Part shown: piece by piece, positions 42,341 to 55,430 of the stretch
How positions within the stretch are numbered: position 1 is the stretch's first letter
Layout of the letters: each line of letters begins with the position of its first letter
Assembly (NCBI GenBank): GCA_035610835.1
Contig: CM069442.1
Coordinates: forward strand, 61,915,431-61,979,430
DNA length: 64,000 bases
From: Ophiura sarsii
Lineage: Eukaryota; Echinodermata; Ophiuroidea; Amphilepidida; Ophiuridae
Reading direction: 5' to 3'
Notes under the pieces: generated by a model
The model's database searches: none
Told to the model about the DNA's origin: nothing
Seen by the model: the letters and a program-made list of their open reading frames with translations, nothing else
Program-made: the position numbers and the translations under genes

Positions 42341-45166
42341 GTTGATCTCCCAGCTAGGGGGATTCGCAAGTCGTGACTTGCAGTATTTTTCTCTTTAAAA
42401 TGACACAAAAAATAAGAAAAATCACTTTAAAAATTGCTGTTTTGGGATGGAAAAAATAAATTATCAGTATTCATTTGCATCTGAACTGAAGTTTTTTTTC
42501 ACCCATTTCCACACAAAAAAGGATCGATGTTTGCCTGTAGAAATATAAATATCACTTCTCTTTTTTGTTTTATTTAATCTATCAATTTTCTTCCATTTAT
42601 GCATACATTTCAACGGTGCTCCCTATTTTTTTTAAGACCTTTGTTTTCCTTCATATGTTTGAGGAAAGGGTGTGAAAAGTGATAGACAAATCAAAGACGT
42701 TTGAATGATTGCCTTCCAATCCATCTCAGCATTTTACTTGTTAGGCATCTTGATCAGGCTTGATCTTGATATTGAATGACCTGTCCCTTAGTGACAGCTA
42801 GCCCCATCATCTTTCATACATCCTCCCTATGTTAACAACTCATCAAGGATGGCCGCCAAGCCAGCCAGCCAGGGCTACTGGTATTTACGCATACATACAA
42901 GACAGCTAACAAGATGCCAGAAATATAGGAGAAATAGCAGTGTCTCGGTGTGGGGTTATCAAACTTAGATAGTTTTTATTTATAGGTAGGTGGACATCAA
43001 TAATAACAAATATCTATTTATAATACTTGTGTTAATAGATGTTGAAATGTTAAAAATCATGTACACCAAAGCTCACTGTGTTTCATAACTTCAGGGACCT
43101 CCTTAGCATGTGTACACAGCCCGGGTTTATTACCGGGATTGTGCAAGAGTAATGGTGCATGTTTATGCTGACAGGATTCACATCATTTTGTCATGTAAAT
43201 GTTTCATGGGTTGTAAATCTGCCCATGATCTAATTAATGATCTATGAGTTTTAAATGTACTTTGAAGTACTAAGTAGTTTTATCACATTTAATTTAGATA
43301 CCCTTTTCGAGTCATTATTCTTATCCCCGTCACGTAGATCATCTCGATCCCTTCATTTAGGGTAGTGTTTACTTCATTCCACTTGTCACATGACCGCCTT
43401 CTGAGCCATCACATGGCAGCAGGTCATCGTAGATGGTGGGTAGGTCTTAGCCGGAACTGTCTATGTTCGGTATCTACGTCATGTGACAAGTGGAGGGGAA
43501 AATCCCACCACGTTGAAGGAAGGGGTCGCGGCTCGCTATGATCGCGAAATCTACGCAGCTCAAGAGTAATAGCCCGAAAGGTATCTAAATTAATCATTAA
43601 AACATGAACGTGCCCAATATCAGTCAACATGCTGCTACAGTTGTATCACAATTCATTAAACAAATGGGAACATTAAACTGAATGTTATTACAAAATTGAA
43701 TGAACAAATTCATGTATATCAACACAATTAATTTGCCCATTTTGCCACGGTGAATGTTTATGACAATATAAATAGTCATCACCAAAAAAATATATATAAA
43801 AAAATGCTTGAGACTGGAAGTCCCACGCCCAAAACATCAATAAAGATATAATGCTAAAAGACCTCTTCAATTAATTTGATAATTTGTTCGGCAAGCTAAA
43901 GATATGGTGGTGCAACAATCACTACTAGTTTTTATCCCTGTGTTAACCCATGTGTGCAAAGTTACCACAAATTGTACAAAGTTAACAAAAGTTGTCATAA
44001 AATTGCAGAAAATAATTGTGCAGAATTCCTTAATTTTTTTCATGACGTTTCAACAAGTTGTGGACAATTGTGTAGCAACTAACCAGATAATGTTTGAAAG
44101 TTTGCGCAATGGTTGTTTATGTTGTCATTTTGGGGACATTTTTGGCATTTTACAATGTGACATTGGCCCTGATTGGAATGGCTTTAATCATCATGATCAT
44201 GATTTCATTATACATTTCGTATTATTACCTACCCTTCATCATGAACATCAATCTTTCTTGAAATATGGGGGTGGGATCAATTAGCTTTAATTATCAAAAA
44301 GGACTGAAACAGTCAAACTAAAAATGGGTAATTTTTACGGAAATGGGGAGGGAAACTGTCCCTCTGTTAATCTGGATTGATTGCCCATATCGAATCAATC
44401 CTGCAAAAGTTGAAAATAAGCCTTCACTTCTTCTAAGTAAAACTAACCGGTTTTAGTTAAAATGGGCAACACATTATTTAGGCCCAATCATGCTGATCTA
44501 GTGTGAAAGGTGAAAATTCGAATTGAATGGGAAAAATGTTTCAACCTGCGTTATCTAAATAAATGCCAAAGGCTAATGATAGGAAAGTTCAGCAAAGTGG
44601 CTGTTACTTCACCTTTTAGTTTTAAGGCCGAAAACGTAATCTTTGTTTGTTTGTCAAAAAATGATCGGTTGCAGATATGATAGTTATTTAAGTTGGAGCG
44701 TTTCATGGATGCCTTTGACAAATTGAAAATAAAAAATACAACCCATCTTTGACCATTGGTTTTCTTATGACAATATGATTTCTTTGACAATTTTGTCAAA
44801 ATTACTCATGTCAGATTTGACCCAAAAGCAACTATAGTTTAAAACCATAAGTCTTTATATTTTTGCTAATTAGGCGGTTCCAAAATCTCAACAATTTGAG
44901 CGACAAATGTGCATAAATCAGGCTTAGGAGCAGGCCCTTAAGCAGGATCTGTTTAGGGAGGGGGCATTTTTTCTGGAAAAGGTACATTGGTACCAAAAAA
45001 TCTTAAAAGGTGCCCCTTTTGTTGTTGTTTAAGTCAGCTCAGAAATTTTGAGGGGGGGGGGGGGGAGGTTAGGACATATTTTAGTCAAAACCGGCCCGAA
45101 AAAATGCTGTACACGTTGGGGAAGGGGGCGTTTTCCGAAAATATACTGACTGCGCCAAGTAGCCTT
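42341..45166. other. Long unannotated spacer
   Basis: No gene recognised. The 126-codon frame at 43904-44284 and smaller frames have no domain or splice context. A small G-run is at 45052-45066, and gcccgggtttattaccgggat near 43119 is a short inverted repeat. Confidence 0.45.
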
Positions 45167-45236
45167 GACACCCGTGGTATAGTGGGGAATAACAAGCCGC
45201 TGGTGCTGGAGGTCCGTGGTTCAAATATCAGGGGGG
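45167..45236 (+). pseudogene. tRNA-like sequence (pseudogene or SINE head)
   Basis: tggtatagtgg at 45175 fits the RNA polymerase III A box, and ggttcaaatat at 45218 partly fits the B box (ggttcganncc), about 30 nt downstream as in tRNA genes. The flanks do not form a clear acceptor stem and a G-run follows at once. A functional tRNA is unlikely. Confidence 0.35.
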
Positions 45237-45307
45237 GGGGGATATTTTGGTCAATTTTCCACGTTGAAAAAGAAAATCTGAAAAGAGTGAAGGGTAGAGT
45301 TAGGGTT

Positions 45308-45692
45308 AAAGGGACACTAAAAGATGTTGGAGGCTGCGCCCTCATTTATGATAAAAACTGGGATTAGTATATTTTTATAATTGTTTACATGTATGAACTT
45401 ACACCTATAAGGATTAAGAAAAATCAGCCCTCTTTGTACAAGAAAACGTCGATTCAAAAATGCTCGTACAGCCGCGACGAGCATTTTACGTCCGACAGTA
45501 TCCCCCTGCAGTACGCGTGATACATAACGCGAACCATATTTTCAATAAATAGCGATGATATTGTTTTAATCAAGTTTTGGTGTGTTTTTGTTAGTAGAAG
45601 CAACAATAATGGCAATTTTTAATGTTCATCTTGAATTCTGAAGTAAATTTTTAAACATTTAAAATTTTCAACACCACTTAATGTCCCTTTCA
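45308..45692. mobile_element. MITE family 4, longer copy
   Basis: Ends ttaaagggacactaaaagat and caccacttaatgtccctttc. It has the blocks listed for 28199-28481 plus an extra ~128-bp segment at 45464-45591 with gctcgtacagccgcgacgagc, itself a small hairpin. Confidence 0.85.
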
Positions 45693-46855
45693 TTATAAAA
45701 TGTATATTTTTATTATATAGCCCCAGAAAATTCATCACACATTGGAACTGAATTATTTCATCCTAAAATCGCTGGAGTTGGATAACCAACTCAAGTGTCA
45801 GTGTTTGAATTTAATCCATTGTTAACCGTTCGTCCCATTCGCATAATTTAACCATGAATATTCCTGAAGGAGCCTATGTACGGCATCGTCTGGAGTAGTC
45901 CAAAAAAGACAGCGATATGACTGTATACATCCCGGGTATACATCTTCATTACCCTCCTCCAATTTGCATTTTGTGGATCAGTTTATAAATTGACAAACAA
46001 GGGCTTCAATATTTAAGGCCTTGAATTTCACCTTTTGGATATACTTGACCTCTGCTAGCTTGTCCCATAACCATGGTAATATTGGAATGAAGAGATAACT
46101 GATGCTTCATGGTTATGCCTTAAAAACAATGTGTCACTCATTTCTCAGTCACCTCATGAAAGATAACAGCATATTCATCATTTTTGTATTGTTGTAACTG
46201 TAAGGTAAAAATGTGTAATCAATTCTATCAAATTTTGTGTAAGGCAATACATTTCTTTAATTTTACATTGAGAAACATGTCAGTTGAATAATACAATAAT
46301 AATCCTAACAATTAAAATATCACCACAAAAATGTTTTTAACAAACTAAAATAATAATAATATAAAGCAGTTTATCAACCCACTGTGTTTACAATAGACAA
46401 TATAACAATACTATTAACATTACAAACACTGGCAAATGTCTGAACGAAAAATAAGCAAGGATATCATATTATAATGAACTAAAATAATATAATTTTCAAA
46501 AAAAAATCCATGTCACACCATATCCAGTTCTTGATGTCATCTGGCATTTCTGTTGAAAATCACTGCCCCCCCCCTCCAAAAAGTTTTTAGATTGAGAATA
46601 ATGGACCCACCCATCATATTTCTGTGAAAAGCATGTGCCTGAGCTTGACAGGTGACCTTTAAATGTTTATATTTATTCCCAATAAATTCCTGTTAATTGT
46701 GTCACACCTACATCACATTACCCCATTTCCTAATCCACTTGCTGCAATTTGATGTGTCCACATACAAACAATCAGTTACATACACTTTGTTTATTATGCA
46801 CACAATGTATCCCCTCTGGAAATAGTAGAACAGTCCAGTGGTTTCAAAGTTGTGA
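45693..46855. other. Unannotated AT-rich spacer
   Basis: Nothing recognised. Confidence 0.4.
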
Positions 46856-47077
46856 TACTGTAAAGCATGGAATGTTCGCGTGCTTCAAAATTTTGTGAAT
46901 CTCGCGAGTGCAGCTAGCTGACTCACGAAATGTTCATGCACGCAAAAGTTTTGCTTTTTAAAGGCCTGTAATGACTACTTGACACATTCGCGACATTTTC
47001 AAGTCATGCCACGAAAAAGGCAGAAGTTGGTGATATGCGAAATGTTAATGCCGCGAACATTTCATGCTTTACAATAT
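46856..47077. mobile_element. MITE family 3, copy 2
   Basis: tactgtaaagcatggaatgt at the left is mirrored by acatttcatgctttacaata at the right. The body has ctcgcgag and several acgaaatgtt-type words. Confidence 0.85.
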
Positions 47078-48461
47078 AAATAAAACCACTGACTTTCTGA
47101 TCTGGACAGATTCCTCCTGAGAGAGGGGTGTTAGCAAAAATGTGCCCCTGGGCTTCACTCAGTATCCCACAGTCCCACTACTCCCATACCACTACACATG
47201 TACATTTTGCTGTACAGCATTATAGGTGAATTTACACCAGAACCAGGATAGGAATACCACTACATCCAAATTCTTTGAGCCTAGAGGTATTTATTATTCG
47301 AGGTTACTGATGCAGAAGAGCTAGCCAAATTACCACTACTGCTGACAGGAAAGCCCTTTTGACCAATAAACCATACCACAACAAAATTGTTTGGTTGGAG
47401 GAGTATACAAGGACTAAATTTAGTTTGATGCCCAGATTTGTTATGGATTGACTCAAACTTCAAAGGGATTGACTGCTTCACTGGATAAAAACTTGACAGC
47501 TTCAAAATGCTACGATCTCTCTCAAAGGTATGTCAAAGTGTCATCTATATATTCTCATTAAAACATGTGATATTGGTTAGTTAAATCTTGTTTTACCAAC
47601 TAATGGTTAGAATTTCGTGTACAGAAATCGGATTTTATAGCCGGCTGAATAAATTGGCATGATGCAGCGTTCGATAGCATTCCTGGGTAGTGAGCTGTGT
47701 AGTAGGGGTATTGTTGTTCACCTTTTTGGCGTGTGTCAATGGTGTGAACCCACCTACACCCCAGATCCAATGAATATGTACTGTACATGTAGTAGTACTA
47801 TAGTAGTTGTTGTGGTTTTTGGCATTGTATATTTGGTCATCAACTATTCAGTGTAGCCTTGACTTCTAACGCTAGGGACACAATTGGTGAAACTGCCATA
47901 GTTGGAATTCTGGACTATTTAGGTCACAAAAGGTGAATAATGGATTAGTATTGAAACAAAAATGTTTGCACAAAGGGAAAGTATTGGACAAATCTGGGTA
48001 TCTGATTACAAATCATGACTGTTGCACAGTGCTATTATACATGTAGAAGGAGGTAATTTTCATGTGCCTAAATAAATCTTTACTCATAGACATTTTGTAA
48101 ATGTATATTTTGATTGATATAAATAAGAATATAAGTTGATTTGCATCCCTAGAAAATACACTCAAATGTATATTTATATATTTGATTGAGGTTTTGTCAC
48201 AATTTGATCAAGTCTGATGGTGTGATTCAACTGATTCAATCCTATAAGCTTTCATAAAGGAAGAAATTAAAAAAAGAAGAGCAAAATCACCATTCTTTGA
48301 ACTATAGGGTTATTTATTATAGGTTATTCTCCCCTGGTGCAGAAAGAAGTTATGAGAAACTGATTTGATTTACATAGTGTCTCACACTATTGAAGCTGGA
48401 GGAATGGGGATTTTTTTTGGAAAAAATACTGTGAATTTTGGGGGTTTTCCTCCTTTTTTAA
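47078..48461. other. Unannotated spacer
   Basis: A short ATG frame ending in a donor-like aag|gtatgt lies at 47507-47527 (7 codons), too short to call. A 65-codon frame at 47659-47856 ends in a hydrophobic Val-rich stretch, without other support. Confidence 0.4.
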
Positions 48462-49209
48462 TATAGGTTTTCCCAGTTAGTTTAACACTTTATTCATTAT
48501 ATTTCATATCTCGTTAAGTTTGAATTCGTCCCAAAATTTTGAAGGTTGCATTTGTTAAAGTAAATTTCGTCTTTGGTCAAGTATATTCATATTTTGCGCG
48601 ATGAATTTCATTTAATGTTCATTTTATTTCGTCCTAACACACTTGCATTTCGTCTGATACAGCGGTAACCTACTTATGTATACATTTATTTCGTCTTTGA
48701 TCAAATAGTTTCATATTCAGTTCACTTTATTTCGTCCCATGTGGAACGTCCTGCCTAGAAGCATGTAAAATCCAGCTATAGGCCTATACGTTTTATATAT
48801 ATATATTTATTTATTTCTTTCTTTCTTTCTTGTTCGTTCTTTTTTTCTTTTATTTCATATGATTTATATCACCAACTTGTCGGTGGTTCAAATCTAACCT
48901 GCAGTAATATGTAGGCCTATTCTTCTAACACCTGACGAATATATGTGATAAAAGTATTAAAAATAATGAACAAAGACGAATTATATTTGTGCATAGACCC
49001 GCTACCCATCAGGTGATACGAATTCAATCCTTCCTTGACGAAAAGAAATGACCACTGAATTAAATGAAATGGTCATACTTTGAAATATAATGCTCATTGA
49101 CGAAATTTATCTAACAAAATGCGAAAGTCAGATTTTGGGGACGAATTATAACTTAACGAGATATGAAATATAATGAAAAAAGTGTTAAAACTAACTGGGA
49201 AAACCTATA
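48462..49209. mobile_element. 0.75-kb foldback element with ATTTCGTC motif
   Basis: tataggttttcccagttagt at the left end is mirrored by actaactgggaaaacctata at the right. Both arms continue with ttaacacttt, catatctcgttaag and repeated atttcgtc (left) or gacgaaat (right) words. The middle (48790-48850) is a T-rich tttctttctttctt stretch. No transposase frame. Confidence 0.85.
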
Positions 49210-50715
49210 CTACAACAAATGTGTGTAAATAGTAAATTACTTAAACAATTTTCCATCTTTCTTTAACCCTAACCTAACTGAGTACTACAAAATGCTATGC
49301 TACGCCCAAGCCTATCTCCAAGTGCATGTGCGGACGGTTTCAATAACGTAATCAACCTATGGGGTCGGGGGTATGAGGCCCCGGTTCGGAGCAGCGATTT
49401 AGTTGTCGATTTCTCTTCCAAAATTGTGATCCCGGTTAAAAACCTGGTTTAGGGGTTAGAGTTTTATTGTAGCATTTTGTGTGGGGGTGTGTGTGTGTAT
49501 CATTAATAGCTTTTAAATCCCTGCAATTATAGTGATGCTCATTAACATGATCAATTGATGCTGATGATTGAAACTTTGAAAGTTGTTTCACTCTAACCCA
49601 AAAGTCATGTTGATATTTAAAAGACTAGTAAAGTTTGCATAAAATTGATGATGATCATCTATCATCGGAGTGTTTCTCAAAATTTCTGATCTTTATAATA
49701 AAATAATTGTTTCAGGATTTTCTATTTTGATATATAGATACTTCTACTGACAGTATGGTAGTTAGGGCCCTATCATCAACTATTACCGTTGCTGTTGATA
49801 AAATGTTCCCAAACAGTTCCTACTCATATCATGATGGCACCGTGTTTGACTTTGTCAATACTATAAAACTGTAAACTCACCGGTGTTTCATGTATTTAAT
49901 TACATGGCAATATCTCCCATGAAGTAATCTAGCCCAGCTTTTGTAAACAAGCATAACTTTTGAATGTGAAAACAAGTTGTATGTAAGCAATAATTTTACA
50001 CACTTAAAACATTGGAAAATTGATTTGAATATTTTATTATGAAAAACTGTATGTAATTAAGAAAAAAATCCTATTATTGATAAAACATCTGAAATACATA
50101 AAGTTTAAAATGGTACAATCCCAGGTAACATTGCTAGGGGAAATTTGCTTTATCCATTGAATTGGTTTGTACTTCCATGGTTTGATTGATAAGAAGTAAT
50201 AGGAGCATCTTTACTACAATACAAACATGCCAGCATAGTCTGTTTATTTATAGAGTTACAGCAGCAGTGATTTCCAGATTTGTTTATAACGTTTTATTGA
50301 CAACTGCATCCTGTACAAGTGTAGGAGGACAAAGTGTGTTGACATTGCACAGTGGATTCACACTTCAATGTTTTCATCTAGCCAGGCCAGGTCTGTTTTA
50401 GGAAACATGCAGATAGAGCATTATAAAATGATATGACAATATACTAGTACACTGTTCAAACAAGTAACTGGTTGGTAATAAATACGCTGGTAACTCCAAA
50501 ATTATAGCTCCAACGTAAAAACATTACATTTTGATTTATGATTCTTCTCATTAATTTGAGATATTGTGAAGATTGGTTGAATATCAAGAAAAGTATGTGC
50601 CAAAAACCAAAACTAAGTATGATTTTTATTTTTACACTTGATTTTTCAACACATACATAAACATCCCTGGTCCACATCACTCTAATGCCATTGGTCGGTG
50701 ATTTGTCACTACCAG
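49210..50715. other. Unannotated spacer
   Basis: Nothing recognised. A gtgtgtgtgt microsatellite is near 49485. Confidence 0.4.
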
Positions 50716-51099
50716 TTAAAGGGGCATTGAGAGATGTATCGATACTAAATGAGCAAATAGCGTAAAGATAATCATCATCATAGCCCAAATCCAAAATATC
50801 ATACAATTCCGACATCGCCTTCATGCCAAACTAAGCAAATAACGGCTCTTCCGGGTTGAGATTTGCCACGAAAGTCCGTGAGTAAAACTTAGCATAACTT
50901 CCAAATTCAGCACCTTAGTTTCGATATGATCATATCGAAACTAAGAAAATCATGAAATTTTAATTGATAACGGCGAATGTTGGTAAACTGTTTCAGATGG
51001 TAGTTAGTATATGCCTAAGTATTACTTTGATGCAATAAAACTGAATTCCAGGATAATTGAGGGCGCACTCCCATACGTATCTCTCAATGCCCCTTTAAT
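50716..51099. mobile_element. MITE family 5, complete copy
   Basis: Ends ttaaaggggcattgagagat and tctctcaatgcccctttaa. The middle has a perfect hairpin ttagtttcgatatgatcata with its complement (50927-50945). It shares tttcagatggtagttagtat and attgagggcgcact with 28558-28890. Confidence 0.9.
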
Positions 51100-51719
51100 C
51101 ATTAATCTGACTATTGCTGCAGCCTACGTGTGTATAAAAACCTAGTACAAAAATGAAAATGCGGATATTGATTTGCCCCTCACATTTGCCCCATTTTTCT
51201 CCCCTGATAGTTTAATTCACAAGCCCGCGGAGTTAGGGTTAAAGAGAAGAAATGTCTTCCACTATTCAATGGTTTAATATACGTTCAAGATATAATTTTG
51301 GAGTTATGAGCATGTTTAATTCCCTGGTAATTTACTTTTGACCATTGTAGAGAGTTTGTTATTATTTGTTGTTAATGTCTAATTATAAACAATGTGGGTT
51401 GGTAAACTGCTTTATATTATATACACTGTAAGAAGTATTATGGTATTGGTCAAAACATGGAAGTTATATTGTTTCACTGGAATGTTTTGCGTACACTTGC
51501 CGAAACAGTTAGGAAGCTAACATTTTGACTTTTTTACATATTGTGAAAGAGTAGGTAATTGTGCACATTTTAAGCCCATTTTGAAGTTCTAAAACAAATT
51601 AATTAATTTGTAATTAATAAAAAAAACAATGTTGTAAGTGCAGTACAATTTTATGGTTGCGTACAAAAACATAGTATTGCAGGTTAGATTATTTGTGGTG
51701 GGAGTTATTTCACAGAAAA
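51100..51719. other. Unannotated spacer
   Basis: Nothing recognised. Confidence 0.4.
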
Positions 51720-51950
51720 CCAAGAACGTCGTAAGTACCCACATAAGACGTTCTTGCATTCTACACTCATATTTCACAGAATCTTAAAAGCATTGTAATT
51801 AGTACCACATAGGATTTTCTCGCATTGGCACTCATTTTTTTTCAGAATGCAAGAACATCCTAAGTACCACATAGGATTTTCTCGCATTGGCACTCGTTTT
51901 TTTCAGAATGCAAGAACATCCTAAGTGGTACATACGTTCTTGCATTCTTG
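51720..51950. repeat. ~69-bp tandem unit with internal hairpins
   Basis: Three diverged units contain gcaagaacatcctaagta, ccacataggattttctcgca and ttggcactc. Within a unit, tgcaagaacgt/acgttcttgca and aatcctatgtgg-like words pair. The outermost copies (aagaacgtcgtaagtaccca at 51722 and gtacatacgttcttgcattc at 51930) are in inverted orientation to each other. Confidence 0.8.
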
Positions 51951-52284
51951 AGTTTTAAACTATTTTTATTTTAAATCTAACAATTAGTAGTGTAAAATAT
52001 TTCTAATCAAGTAAACACCGCCAAAATCAGTAATACTATAATCAGTCAATGAATGTACATGTGACTACAGTATCGATAAAACACAAAAAAGGCTCTCCTG
52101 ATAAATAACTTAATGTCACTTACCACATACTTGCATTCTGCCGATGATGATCTATATTCATGGTGTAATAAACTGCAATTATTTGAAATAAAATAAAATA
52201 TTGCTATGCCCTCATGATTTTGATTAGAAAATAAGAATGTTTTTGCCTAAAAATAGCATAGATATTTTGTCCACAAATGTTATA
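51951..52284. other. Unannotated spacer
   Basis: Nothing recognised. Confidence 0.4.
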
Positions 52285-53215
52285 CAGGCTGTCCCAAAAT
52301 GATTAGTATCCATCGATGCCCAAAGTTGTATACAATTTTTCATCATCAAAATCAATGAGATTAGAACCGTTGTTTTCTATCATATTTGCTATACTGTACC
52401 CTTTCATTAGAATTTTAGATCATGAAAATCAAACTTATTTTAATGAAGTTACACTCCATTGTGTAAGACATGGTGATTTCACCTTTTTGGCAAAGTGCAA
52501 AAAAATGTGTTTTTAAACAGCTTGTTTGAAAGAAACTAATACATTCTCTTAATCTCTTGTCTGCTAATATATCTTTGGTTCCTTTCTATTTTAAATTGCT
52601 GTTGTGTCATATTGTTGTTCAAACCATTAATACTTCTTCGTTTTGAACTAATTTGAAGAGTAAACACGGATCGTCACATATGAGCGACCCCAAGCTTTGT
52701 TTCTATAATGAGCTAGTTTTGAGGCTAAACTTGAGGGACATTTAAACAGGTAAAGACGTAGTCATGGGTTTAGACTTCTTTTTCATATTGGGGATGCAAT
52801 TTCCTACAAACTTGATAAAAATGATATAGTCCCTTTAGTGTTTAACCTCACGAAATCCATTCTCCAATGTGAAAATGAAATCTAAGCCACTGGTGATTCA
52901 CCAAATACCACTTCATTAAGAAGTCCCTAAACCATGTAAACACTTGTCAAATAAAACAATGCATGGGGTCACTCAAGTGTGACAAACTTCTTTTACCCAT
53001 TTAATTGAATTAAGGAGAAGAATTATTAATGATTTGAACACTTATAACTAATAACAGTTACAACAGAAAGACACAAAAGATTATATTGAGTAGACAAGAG
53101 ATTATGATAATACAGAAGTTTCTTTCAAACAAGATTAGCACACACGTTTTTAGCACTTTGCCTAAAAGGTGAAATCACCATGTTTTACATAATGGAGTGT
53201 ATCTTGAGTTTTATA
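52285..53215. mobile_element. 0.9-kb foldback element with mariner-like left end
   Basis: Starts tacaggctgtcccaaaatga. The segment 52440-52600 (with catggtgatttcaccttttt and gtttgaaagaaac) returns inverted at about 53090-53215 (gtttctttcaaac, aaaaggtgaaatcaccatg). The right terminal part is missing. A third, diverged copy of the right half is at 9280-9534. No transposase recognised. Confidence 0.8.
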
Positions 53216-53868
53216 AATCCAATATTCATTTCAGCATTTTGTGTAAAGATGATTTAGATGATCATGTACATATGTAAAGAGGAAACCCTTCAACAAATAT
53301 TTTAAGCAATGACCCCTGTCTAGGATTCTGAACAAGGTCTACATTTTGGCTGGGTTTTTTTTGGTGATGGTACAATCTGCAATTTGTCGTCTGAGCTGTT
53401 TGTTGTCAACTGCATGTGACGTCATTCCGGGGTCACCTATAGCTTGTTTCTGGGTTGTGGGATGGGGGACAAGACTACCTGAACTAAAGTAAATATCATA
53501 GTAGTTGTGAAATTTGAGGATAATCGCACCTTCTATCACTGCCATGCTGTGACTTTACAACATGTTGAGTAGCCATGTGGTCCGATTATTATAGATCTAT
53601 GCAAAATGTGCGTAAAGTAAACTTGCCGTCGCTCTGTGAGAACGAAAACATAATTACTATGAAAAGGTCTTTGCACCTCTGGGCTAGCTACCATATAAGG
53701 TGTCCTCTCAGTCTCAATGCTTTTGATACCAAAATACTGATCACATAGATATGCATGCAAAGCCTAATTTTTGAAACTTCATCATTATTAATTTTTATAA
53801 ACCTTTTTATTCTTAAACTGGTAGCATAAGGGTATAAAAATGTAGCTTAACAAAATTCTCAAATGGTC
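53216..53868. other. Unannotated spacer
   Basis: Nothing recognised. Confidence 0.4.
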
Positions 53869-54147
53869 TTTTATAAAATACATCATTAAAAAAGATGGAA
53901 GGCTAATAGGCCAGATAGGGAAAAATCTGGATGAGCGAGTTATGTGTTATTCTGCATTGACTGTCCTGATGTGCTCAAATTGGGAATAATCAACATCAAA
54001 ATACGACCCTCAAGCGCTTCATAGTGTGAAAATAAGGTGATTAGGCTGTAAAAAACTTTTCTTTTGGGATCATTCAGCTGGATAACAGAGGGTCGGATAC
54101 TGTAAAACACTTTTTTGATGTATTTTATAAAATACATCATTAAAAAA
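53869..54147. mobile_element. pogo/Tigger-type copy, left-truncated, between 25-bp direct repeats
   Basis: 53906-54102 matches the right ~195 bp of the element at 55431-55670 (gccagatagggaaaaatctg through gagggtcggatactg). An identical 25-bp sequence (ttttataaaatacatcatta plus aaaaa) lies on both sides at 53869-53893 and 54123-54147. The direct repeats do not abut the element ends, so they are not simple target duplications. Confidence 0.8.
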
Positions 54148-54648
54148 ACTAAATTAGTGATACAGGCAAGTTCAGAGAATTCATATATAAGAAGAAAGTG
54201 ACTTGCTTTGGTGGTTTGTGATAAAAGGCATTTCTAAATATAAACCCTGATTGGTTGTTAAGCATTTCATACCAGTAATACGTTAGGACACGACATTAAC
54301 ATGCATTTGAGACAATTACAAATAATTAAAAATACCTAAATTTTACTTGCAACAATAAAATACAATTTGTCATGTGGCTGGCTGAAGACATCTTTAACAA
54401 AAGGAAGAATCCCTCTTATTGTGCAATGAAACAGTCAAGGCCGGGTTATCTATCTATGGCTATCGCAGTGCACAAATGCCTAAAGCAATATTATGTGACC
54501 TTTTTCAAGTTTTTACACATATTTTTAGGCACGTTCAGGTTTAACTCGAGCTAAAAATTTTTGTGACAATGGTCGAGTTAGTGTCTGTGTGGACAAGAGT
54601 AAGTGTTAACTTAGCACGACCTTATCACGACCAATTTAGGTAAATGTG
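54148..54648. other. Unannotated spacer
   Basis: A 60-codon frame at 54372-54554 has no domain. Nothing else. Confidence 0.4.
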
Positions 54649-54830
54649 ACCTTACGAAAAGCCCTAATATTGGGGTCACTTTTTACAAATGGGTCTATTT
54701 TGCAAAAATTGGGTCTATAATGAAGCAAAATCCCTAGAAATGGGTACCTTTTTTCCAAAATCACCCTTAGAAATGGTAGGGGTTTTGAATCCCCAGCCGC
54801 ACACCTCCGACCAAACCCACCAGATTGAGA
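54649..54830 (+). repeat. Repeat family 6, one copy
   Basis: Contains ttggggtcactttttacaaa, tgggtctataatgaagcaaa and cttagaaatggtaggggttt. The same sequence occurs in reverse orientation at 61472-61690. Confidence 0.8.
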
Positions 54831-55204
54831 AGAAAAAGTGCTAACTGAAATTGGCTCAACAATATCTTCAAGTTTTCATAAAACAAGGGTAAAGCCTTTG
54901 AAATTAATCATATTGAAAAATAATGCTGCTACATTATTGGGGTTCATGGATTTAGGCGCATGTGTCTTTGTTAAAGTGATTTGTATTCAAAATAGTTCAA
55001 ATTAAAAGAATTATCCAAATTTAGCCATCTGTGAAGTAGATGCCACTGATTTCAACAGACTGCCAAATGCTTTCGGAGGAACAGATATCTACAACATGAG
55101 TAGGCTTTCATGAACAAAGTGCTGCCATTTTATTTAAACATAAATTTAATTCAAGTACCTGCTAGTCAAGATCAAGTGGTTGATGCTAAACCTTATTTGT
55201 ATCA
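54831..55204. other. Unannotated spacer
   Basis: Nothing recognised. Confidence 0.4.
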
Positions 55205-55430
55205 TACTGTAAAGCTCAAACATTTTGCGGCATTAAAAGTTTGCGAATCACCGACATCAGCCTTTTTTGCGGCATGAAGTTTTGCAAATGCTCTGGCTCA
55301 CTACAATTGGTGCAAAATTTGTCACTCGTTACCTACCTGAATTTCTGTTTTAAGTGCTGTGAAATTATCAGATTGCACTCGCGAAATTCACGAAATGTTG
55401 ATGCATGCGAACATTTCATGCTTTACAGTA
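55205..55430. mobile_element. MITE family 3, copy 3
   Basis: Begins tactgtaaagctcaaac and ends gaacatttcatgctttacagta. The body has tgcggcat and ctcgcgaaattcacgaaatg words. Its right terminus directly abuts the TA of the next element. Confidence 0.75.

Noticed and set aside
47507..47527. ATG plus six codons ending at aag|gtatgt, as a mini first exon
   Set aside because: Seven codons with one donor-like site are expected by chance; no other support.
47659..47856. 65-codon frame ending in a Val-rich hydrophobic stretch
   Set aside because: No splice or promoter context and no similarity I can recognise; one hydrophobic stretch is weak evidence.
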